DNA of 64,000 nucleotides from Massilia aurea. Lineage in GTDB: Bacteria; Pseudomonadota; Gammaproteobacteria; Burkholderiales; Burkholderiaceae_D. Shown here piece by piece: positions 58,108 through 64,000 of the stretch (its first letter is position 1; each line of letters begins with the position of its first letter). The DNA is taken from the NCBI RefSeq assembly GCF_014200505.1, contig NZ_JACHBX010000004.1, forward strand, positions 434,001-498,000, written 5' to 3'. Below the pieces are notes generated by a model. That model worked only from the letters and a program-made list of their open reading frames with translations, searched no databases and was not told the origin of the DNA. Made by a program: the position numbers and the translations under genes.

Positions 58108-58949
58108 GTCAGATCGAGGACCACCGGCTGGTGGTCCGACGCCGCCGTCTCGGACTGCACGTCCAGGGCGGTCAGGCGCGGCGCCAGGTCATCGGTGACA
58201 AAGAAATAATCGTAGCATTCAGGCCGCTCGGGCCATGGATAGCCGTGCAGCCCGGTGGTTGGCGCGCGCGCCATGTCGCCGTGCACGACGCGCCAGGCAT
58301 CGACCAGCGCCAGCGCGCTGCCATCCGGCGGGGCCAGCAGTGCCGCGTAATCCGGCGCATCGGGCGCGAAATTGAAATCACCACACAGGATTGCCGAGCC
58401 GGGCCGAAAGCCCAGCTGGTACGGCGCGTCCAGGTTCGGATCGGGCTGGAACAGCAGTGCACGTGCGCTGGCCTCGGCATGCAGTTCACGGATGCGGTTG
58501 ACCTGCGCCATGCGCTGGACGGGCGAATAATATTCGAGATGCGTCGTGAGCAGCCGCAGCTTGCCGCCAGGTGCTTCGACGACGGTCTCGAGCAGGCCGC
58601 GCGGCATGCCCGCCGCATGGTCAGGGTCAGCCGGCCATGGCAGCAGGTGCCGGTGCACTTGCGAGATGCGGTATTTGGACAGGATCAGGTTGCCGAACAG
58701 GCGCGGGACATTGTTCTGGTAAATCTCGCTCGGCGCGTGCTCCATCGCGTGGTAGCCGCCGAAGGCGCCGGCGAGTTGCTTGAACTGGTTGGCGCTGGCG
58801 CTGCCTTCGAGCTCGGGGTGATTGGCAGCCACCTCTTGCAGGCAAATCACATCGGGGTTCAAGCGGCGTAGCACGTCGATCATCGCGTGAATGCGGATCC
58901 GACCGTCCTTGCCACAACCCCAATGAATATTCCAGCTGACTACGCGCAT
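58104..58949 (-). CDS. Endonuclease/exonuclease/phosphatase family protein
   Basis: A 281-aa EEP-fold hydrolase. VVSWNIHWG, VICLQEVAANHP, LTTHLEYYSP, LCGDFNFAPD, YDYFFVTDD and ASDHQPVV mark the metal and catalytic sites. It is clearly distinct in sequence from the second EEP gene 2 kb to the left, so they are not a recent duplicate. Substrate unknown. Confidence 0.88.
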   Translation of the reverse strand: MRVVSWNIHWGCGKDGRIRIHAMIDVLRRLNPDVICLQEVAANHPELEGSASANQFKQLAGAFGGYHAMEHAPSEIYQNNVPRLFGNLILSKYRISQVHRHLLPWPADPDHAAGMPRGLLETVVEAPGGKLRLLTTHLEYYSPVQRMAQVNRIRELHAEASARALLFQPDPNLDAPYQLGFRPGSAILCGDFNFAPDAPDYAALLAPPDGSALALVDAWRVVHGDMARAPTTGLHGYPWPERPECYDYFFVTDDLAPRLTALDVQSETAASDHQPVVLDLT

Positions 58950-59093
58950 TGCTCACCTCCGTAAAACTTGATCGACGGATATTGCCACCGTTTTAATGGC
59001 AACGGTCACACCGTAGGATCGGTGTCAGACAGGCAAGTTCAATGTTGGCGGCAGGCTGTTTCTCGTAGCTTAAGGCTGGTTTTGGCGCTGAGT

Positions 59094-60134
59094 TCAGGCC
59101 GCTTCGAGCTCGTCCAGCGGCCAGCGCGGACGCACATTGAATGCATAATCACGCTGTGCCAGCGCAGGGTTGCGCTCAAGACGCATCGCGCCGGCAAACG
59201 CGATCATCGCGCCATTGTCGGTGCAAAATTCCAGCTCCGGATAATAGACCTTGAACTTGCGTTTGGCCGCAGCTGCATTGAGCGACGCGCGCAATTGCTT
59301 GTTGGCGCCAACGCCGCCGGCGATCACCAGACGGGTCAAACCTGTGTGCTTCATGGCGCTCACGCACTTGGCGGTGAGCACGTCGACAATCGCGTCGACA
59401 AAGCCGCGCGCGATATTGGCCTTGTCCTGTTCGGGAATATCCGCAATCACCTTGATGTCGTGGTTCTTGACGACCGTAAGCACCGCCGTCTTCAGGCCCG
59501 AAAAGCTGAAGTTGAAATCCTTGCTGTGCAACATCGGCCGCGGCAGTTTGTAGGCCGCGGGGTCGCCACGCTCGGCCAGTTGCGAGATCGCCGGGCCACC
59601 CGGATACCCCAGGCCCAGCAGCTTGGCCGATTTGTCAAAGGCTTCGCCGGCAGCATCGTCCAGCGTTTCGCCCAGCAGCGTGTAGCTGCCCACGCCATCG
59701 ACGCGCATCAGCTGCGTGTGACCGCCCGAGACGAGCAGGGCGATGAACGGGAAGTCCGGGCGTTCCGAGGCAAGCAGCGGCGAGAGCAGGTGGCCTTCGA
59801 GGTGATGCACGCCCAGCACCGGCTTGTCGAGCGCGAGCGCCAGGCTGCACGCCACCGACGAGCCGACCAGCAGCGCGCCGGCCAGGCCAGGGCCTTGCGT
59901 GTAAGCGATGGCGTCGATATTCGACGCCGGCAGATTGGCGCGCTTGAGCACCTCGTCCAGCAGCGGAATGGCGCGCCGGATATGGTCGCGCGAGGCGAGT
60001 TCGGGCACGACGCCACCATATTCTTCGTGCATCGCGACCTGCGAGTGCAGGGCGTGGGACAGCAGGCCGCGCTCGGTGTCATACAGAGCAAAGCCGGTTT
60101 CATCGCAGGAGGATTCGACGCCGAGAACGATCAT
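59094..60134 (-). CDS. tsaD: tRNA N6-adenosine threonylcarbamoyltransferase
   Basis: Transfers threonylcarbamoyl to A37 of ANN-decoding tRNAs, with TsaB and TsaE. It begins [17 protein letters not shown]. The iron-binding [19 protein letters not shown], the long [18 protein letters not shown] segment and NGAMIAFAG are intact. Length is 346 aa. In many proteobacteria tsaD is directly divergent from rpsU; here rpsU is about 3.7 kb away. Confidence 0.97.
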   Translation of the reverse strand: MIVLGVESSCDETGFALYDTERGLLSHALHSQVAMHEEYGGVVPELASRDHIRRAIPLLDEVLKRANLPASNIDAIAYTQGPGLAGALLVGSSVACSLALALDKPVLGVHHLEGHLLSPLLASERPDFPFIALLVSGGHTQLMRVDGVGSYTLLGETLDDAAGEAFDKSAKLLGLGYPGGPAISQLAERGDPAAYKLPRPMLHSKDFNFSFSGLKTAVLTVVKNHDIKVIADIPEQDKANIARGFVDAIVDVLTAKCVSAMKHTGLTRLVIAGGVGANKQLRASLNAAAAKRKFKVYYPELEFCTDNGAMIAFAGAMRLERNPALAQRDYAFNVRPRWPLDELEAA

Positions 60135-60173
60135 GGGGAAGGCCAGGTAGATTAAGCGGAACCGGGCATTCTA

Positions 60174-60208
60174 CCGCAGGGCGGAGGGCGCCGCCGCCCA
60201 CCCTGCGG
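60174..60208. other. Strong hairpin between aroG and tsaD
   Basis: CCGCAGGG pairs perfectly with CCCTGCGG around a GC-rich inner stem. No T-run follows on the minus strand, so it may act as an mRNA-stability or attenuating structure rather than a classic terminator. Confidence 0.5.
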
Positions 60209-60223
60209 ATGTTGCGCGGTTTG

Positions 60224-61285
60224 TTACGGACGCTGCAGCAATTCCTTGTGCGCTTCGCGCAGCATGGTTTCGGTTTCTTCCCAGCCGATGCAGCCGTCGG
60301 TCACCGAGCAGCCATAGACCAGCTGCGACAGGTCGCTCGGAATCGACTGGCTGCCGCTGACGATGTTCGACTCGATCATCACGCCGACCAGCGACTTGTT
60401 GCCATGACGGATTTGCTGGATGACGTCGGACATGACGAGCGGTTGCAGCTCCGGCTTCTTGTAGCTGTTGGCGTGCGAGCAGTCGACCACCAGGTTGGCC
60501 GGCAGCTTGGCCTTGGTCAGCGCCTGTTCGGCAATGGCCACCGAGACTGAATCATAGTTCGGCCGGCCGCCGCCGCCGCGCAGCACCACGTGGCCGTAGG
60601 CATTGCCGCTAGTGCGCACGATCGACACGGAGCCCTGGCCATTGATGCCCAGGAACGCATGCGGGTTCGACGACGACAGCACCGCATTGATCGCAATGCT
60701 CACGTCGCCATCGGTGCCGTTCTTGAAGCCCACGGGCGTGGACAGGCCCGACGACATTTCGCGGTGCGTCTGCGATTCGGTCGTGCGCGCGCCGATGGCG
60801 GTCCAGGCGATCAGGTCGCCCAGGTATTGCGGCGAGATCGGATCGAGCGCCTCGGTGGCGGTCGGCAAGCCGATTTCGCAGACATCCAGCAGGAACTGGC
60901 GCGCCCGCTCCATGCCGACCTCGACGCGGAACGAATCGTCCATGAACGGGTCATTGATATAGCCCTTCCAGCCGGTGGTCGTGCGTGGCTTTTCAAAGTA
61001 CACGCGCATCACCAGCACCATCGTCTCGCTCACTTCGTCCTGCAGCGCCTTGAGGCGGCGCGCATAGTCCAGGCCAGCTTCGGGATCATGGATCGAGCAC
61101 GGACCCACGACAACGAACAGGCGCTTGTCCTTGCGGTCGAGGATATTGCGCAGCGTCTCGCGGCCCTGCATCACGGTGGCATAGGCGCGTTCGTTCAGCG
61201 GCAGGGTGGTATGCAGCTCGACCGGCGTTGGCATGCGGGCGAACGAGCTGACGTTGGTATTTTCGATTTGTGGCGTACTGGTCAT
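60224..61285 (-). CDS. aroG: 3-deoxy-7-phosphoheptulonate synthase (DAHP synthase, type I)
   Basis: First step of aromatic amino-acid synthesis from PEP and erythrose 4-phosphate. VVGPCSIHDPEAGLDYARRL, RVYFEKPRTTTGWKG, IGARTTESQTHREMSSG, RGGGGRPNYD and VDCSHANSYKKP are the active-site and metal motifs. The 353-aa length and N-terminus fit the feedback-regulated AroF/G/H class; which amino acid inhibits it cannot be told. Confidence 0.95.
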   Translation of the reverse strand: MTSTPQIENTNVSSFARMPTPVELHTTLPLNERAYATVMQGRETLRNILDRKDKRLFVVVGPCSIHDPEAGLDYARRLKALQDEVSETMVLVMRVYFEKPRTTTGWKGYINDPFMDDSFRVEVGMERARQFLLDVCEIGLPTATEALDPISPQYLGDLIAWTAIGARTTESQTHREMSSGLSTPVGFKNGTDGDVSIAINAVLSSSNPHAFLGINGQGSVSIVRTSGNAYGHVVLRGGGGRPNYDSVSVAIAEQALTKAKLPANLVVDCSHANSYKKPELQPLVMSDVIQQIRHGNKSLVGVMIESNIVSGSQSIPSDLSQLVYGCSVTDGCIGWEETETMLREAHKELLQRP

Positions 61286-61443
61286 GATGCGATCTATATT
61301 TCTTTTGGGGGATGGATCAGTGTAAGCGGAAATTGCTGTATGTGCACATGCGCAGCCCCAAATGGCAGCGTCGGGCGGCGTCTCGCTGCGCTCTGCACCC
61401 GTGCGTGCTGCCTTCGTTCGACGTTCCCGTGTATCCTTTTGTC

Positions 61444-62424
61444 ATGACTACCGATATCGAACGCTTTGTCGCTGCCCCCTTCATCAAGGAAATCGGCCGC
61501 GGCGTAAAAGGGGCGCGCAGCATGACGCGCGACGACGCGCACCGGCTCTACGCGGCCATCCTCGAGGGCCGCGTGTCCGACCTCGAACTGGGCGCCATTT
61601 TGCTTGCCATGCGCATCAAGGGCGAGTCGGTGGATGAACTGGCCGGCTTCATGGATGCAGCAAGCGCCGCGTTCACGCCGCTGCCTGCGCCGCGCGGCGA
61701 ATTCGCGCCGGTATCGATTCCCACCTACAACGGTTCGCGCAAGCTGGCCAACCTGACGCCACTGCTGGCGCTGCTGCTGGCGCGCGAAGGCGTGCCAGTG
61801 CTGGTGCATGGCGTGAGCAACGATCCGGGGCGCGTCACCACGGCAGAAATCCTGCACGAACTGGGCGTGACCGACGCGACCACCGGCGCCGAGGTGCACA
61901 ACGAATTCGTCCATGGCCGTGTGGCGTTCATGCCGATCGAGCATCTGGCCCCGGAACTGGCGCGCATGCTCGCGCTGCGCCGCGTGCTGGGCGTGCGCAA
62001 TTCGACCCACACCATCGTCAAGATCCTGCAGCCCTTCGACGGCCCGGCGCTGCGCCTGGTGTCGTACACGCACCCTGAATATCTGGTAACGCTGGGCGAA
62101 TACTTCGAAGGCGTCGACAGTGAAACCCGGGGCGACGCATTCCTGATGCGCGGCACCGAGGGCGAAACCGTTGCCCACCCGCACCGCGCCCAGCGCATCG
62201 ACTGGTTCCACGCCGGCCAGCGCGCCCTGCTGGTGGAGCGCGACGCGCCCACCGACGACCTGGCCATCGTGCCCGACGGCCGCGATGCGGCTACCACGGC
62301 TGCCTGGATCGGCGCCGCGCTGCGCGGCGAGGTGCCGGTGCCGCCATCGATTGCCACGCAGGTGGCGTACTGCGTCGAAGTCTCGCGCAAGATCCGCGCG
62401 CGCAGCCTGCCTGTGGTCGAGTAA
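61444..62424 (+). CDS. ybiB: TrpD2/YbiB-type DNA-binding protein
   Basis: A 326-aa protein of the anthranilate phosphoribosyltransferase fold but of the YbiB branch, which binds nucleic acid rather than making tryptophan. RSMTRDDAHRLYAAILEGRVSDLELGAILLAMRIKGES is the N-terminal domain; NGSRKLANLTPLLALLLAREGVPVLVHG and GVRNSTHTIVKIL follow. The start at MTTDIERFVAAP is chosen; the upstream in-frame part is antisense-like and basic. Divergent from aroG. Confidence 0.88.
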   Translation: MTTDIERFVAAPFIKEIGRGVKGARSMTRDDAHRLYAAILEGRVSDLELGAILLAMRIKGESVDELAGFMDAASAAFTPLPAPRGEFAPVSIPTYNGSRKLANLTPLLALLLAREGVPVLVHGVSNDPGRVTTAEILHELGVTDATTGAEVHNEFVHGRVAFMPIEHLAPELARMLALRRVLGVRNSTHTIVKILQPFDGPALRLVSYTHPEYLVTLGEYFEGVDSETRGDAFLMRGTEGETVAHPHRAQRIDWFHAGQRALLVERDAPTDDLAIVPDGRDAATTAAWIGAALRGEVPVPPSIATQVAYCVEVSRKIRARSLPVVE

Positions 62425-62497
62425 AGACCCACCGCGCCGCTGTTCGCCAATCCGCCACTGCCTTACAATGGCGGGTTGAGCAAAGGTGGTGGCAGGC

Positions 62498-63715
62498 ATG
62501 GCAAATCAATTCGATGTGGCGGTAATCGGCGCGGGCGCGGCCGGGATGATGTGCGCGGCCGTGGCGGCGCAAGGCGGCAAGCGCGTGGTGCTGGTCGACC
62601 ACGCGGCCAAGCTGGCCGAAAAGATCCGCATCTCGGGCGGCGGACGTTGCAACTTCACCAACGTCAATGCCGGGCCGCAGCATTACCTGTCGAACAATCC
62701 CCATTTCTGCCGCAGCGCGCTGTCGCGCTACACGGCGCAGGATTTCCTGGCGCTCGTCAAGAAGTACCGGATCGCCCACCACGAAAAGCACCGCGGCCAA
62801 TTGTTCTGCAACGATTCGGCCGAGCAGATCATCGCGATGCTGCGCGCCGAGTGCGACCTGGGCGGTGTCGAGTGGCGCATGCCGTGCAAGGTGGCCGGTG
62901 TGCGCAAGACCGATGGTGGCTTTGCCATCGACACCGACGCCGGCGAGTTGCTGGTGGGTAGTGTCGTGGTCGCCACGGGCGGCCTGTCGATCCCGAAGAT
63001 CGGCGCTACCGATCTCGGCTATCGCATCGCCACGCAATTCGACCTGAAACTGATCGAGACCCGTCCGGGCCTGGTGCCGCTGACGTTCGACGGCCCCAGC
63101 TGGGAGCCGTTCGTGCCGCTGGCGGGCATCGCGCTCGAGGTCGAGGTCAGCACCGGCAGCAGCAAAGGCAAGGGCGCACGGGGAGGCCACTTCCGTGAAG
63201 ACTTGTTGTTCACGCACCGCGGCCTGTCGGGTCCGGCAATCCTGCAGATTTCAAGCTACTGGCAGCCAGGCACGCCGATTGTGCTGAATCTTTTGCCTGA
63301 AATGGACGTGGCCGACACGCTGATCGGCCTGAAGAAAACCGAGAAAAAGCAGCTGGGCAATGTGCTGACACAGTGGCTGCCCGCGCGCCTGGCCGAAGGC
63401 TTGCTTGCGGCCAATGGCTTTGACGCTACCGCGCGCCTGGCCGACATGGCCGACGCGAAATTGCGCGCGCTGGGTGACGCCATCAACCGCTGGGCCATCG
63501 TCCCGACCGGCTCGGAAGGCTACCGCAAGGCCGAGGTCACGCTGGGCGGCGTCGACACCAAGGGCCTGTCGCAGCAGACGATGATGGCCAACAACGTGAC
63601 CGGCCTGTACTTCATCGGCGAGACGGTCGACGTGACCGGTTGGCTCGGTGGTTACAACTTCCAGTGGGCCTGGGCATCGGGCGTGGCAGCCGGTCTGGCG
63701 GTGGCAAATAGTTGA
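62498..63715 (+). CDS. HI0933/YhiN-type FAD-dependent oxidoreductase
   Basis: A 405-aa flavoprotein. The N-terminal dinucleotide fold is AVIGAGAAGMMCAAVAAQGGKRVVLVD, then KIRISGGGRCNFTN, VVATGGLSIPKIGATDLGYRIA, FTHRGLSGPAILQIS and the C-terminal FIGETVDVTGWLGGYNFQWAWASG, all typical of the HI0933 group (YhiN/RdsA-like; physiological role not settled). The start at MANQFDVAVIG is preferred to one four codons upstream. Confidence 0.9.
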   Translation: MANQFDVAVIGAGAAGMMCAAVAAQGGKRVVLVDHAAKLAEKIRISGGGRCNFTNVNAGPQHYLSNNPHFCRSALSRYTAQDFLALVKKYRIAHHEKHRGQLFCNDSAEQIIAMLRAECDLGGVEWRMPCKVAGVRKTDGGFAIDTDAGELLVGSVVVATGGLSIPKIGATDLGYRIATQFDLKLIETRPGLVPLTFDGPSWEPFVPLAGIALEVEVSTGSSKGKGARGGHFREDLLFTHRGLSGPAILQISSYWQPGTPIVLNLLPEMDVADTLIGLKKTEKKQLGNVLTQWLPARLAEGLLAANGFDATARLADMADAKLRALGDAINRWAIVPTGSEGYRKAEVTLGGVDTKGLSQQTMMANNVTGLYFIGETVDVTGWLGGYNFQWAWASGVAAGLAVANS

Positions 63716-63810
63716 CGTTTGAAAACACCACTTCGTGATTAAAGCTTCCACTGAACTGCAAACGATGCTAGAATTTCGTTCTTCCCTAAATCCAACGGTT
63801 TGATTTTTAC

Positions 63811-64000
63811 ATGACCACTATCCGCCTTAAAGAAAACGAGCCGTTCGAAGTCGCCATGCGTCGCTTCAAACGCACCATCGAAAAGACCGGTCTGTTGACG
63901 GAACTGCGCGCACGCGAGTTCTACGAAAAACCGACCGCAGAACGCAAGCGCAAGCTGGCAGCAGCAGTGAAGCGTCACTACAAGCGCATCCGCAGCCAGC
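63811..64000 (+). CDS. rpsU: 30S ribosomal protein bS21 (3' truncated)
   Basis: The first 63 codons read [18 protein letters not shown] through a Lys/Arg-rich ending, the classic bS21 sequence; only the last few residues of the roughly 70-aa protein lie beyond the window. A TAGAAT hexamer at 63769-63774 could be its -10 without a good -35. The usual dnaG-rpoD neighbours would be expected next on this strand. Confidence 0.95.
   Translation, partial: MTTIRLKENEPFEVAMRRFKRTIEKTGLLTELRAREFYEKPTAERKRKLAAAVKRHYKRIRSQ

Noticed and set aside
61286..61443. TyrR-type operator before aroG
   Set aside because: TGTAA appears but without the TGTAAA-N6-TTTACA partner half.

Overview
The window reads as a contiguous chromosomal segment of a high-GC betaproteobacterium. 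Family Oxalobacteraceae (Massilia/Telluria/Duganella-like) is the best guess. This rests on gene content and order (yqgE-ruvX-pyrR-pyrB-pyrC'; miaB-ybeZ-ybeY-corC-lnt; glyQ-glyS-gmhB-plsC-M48 peptidase; tsaE-amiC next to queG; ogt-xerD) and on protein style, not on a database search. Nearly everything is core housekeeping. I see no prophage, insertion sequence, CRISPR array or rRNA operon.

Layout. 1-4 kb: 3' part of a ChpA/PilL-type hybrid chemosensory kinase. 4-11 kb: photolyase, then a tight pyrimidine cluster (yqgE, ruvX, pyrR, pyrB and a dihydroorotase homologue that has lost its metal ligands), an acyltransferase and apaH. 11-19 kb: envelope genes (WecA/MraY-like transferase, H-NS-like protein, phosphomannomutase, waaC, waaA), then on the minus strand the M48 peptidase and plsC. 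19-29 kb: long minus-strand run gmhB, glyS, glyQ and lnt, corC, ybeY, ybeZ, miaB, with a REP/BIME-like inverted repeat at the lnt 3' end. 29-37 kb: the most accessory-looking part. It holds a 605-bp AT-rich leader before a small DNA-binding-type protein, an HDOD pair, a GST, DUF1697, a 553-bp AT-rich gap with a 13-C tract, an FtsH-like AAA protease, DUF445 and small proteins. 37-46 kb: two identical tRNA(CAU) genes, miaA, mutL, a cyclophilin, alpha-carbonic anhydrase, mutarotase, amiC, tsaE and queG. 46-51 kb: a DctB/FixJ-type two-component system divergent from an orphan TRAP binding protein, with a large dyad between them, then an apparent free-standing structured RNA. 51-64 kb: ogt, xerD, a PAS-GGDEF-EAL protein, two EEP-family hydrolases, ybaK, plsY, a DsbA-like protein, tsaD, aroG, ybiB, a flavoprotein and the start of rpsU.

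Themes. Lipopolysaccharide and envelope genes are spread over several operons (gmhB, waaC, waaA, manB, wecA-like, lnt, amiC, plsC, plsY). tRNA modification is dense (miaA, miaB, tsaD, tsaE, queG). Many junctions are translationally coupled by ATGA or TTGA overlaps. The best candidates for something undescribed are the roughly 200-nt structured RNA before ogt, the dyad-controlled kinase/regulator/binding-protein locus without transporter subunits, the divergent FtsH paralogue behind a poly-C tract, and the long structured leader before the 29.25-kb gene.
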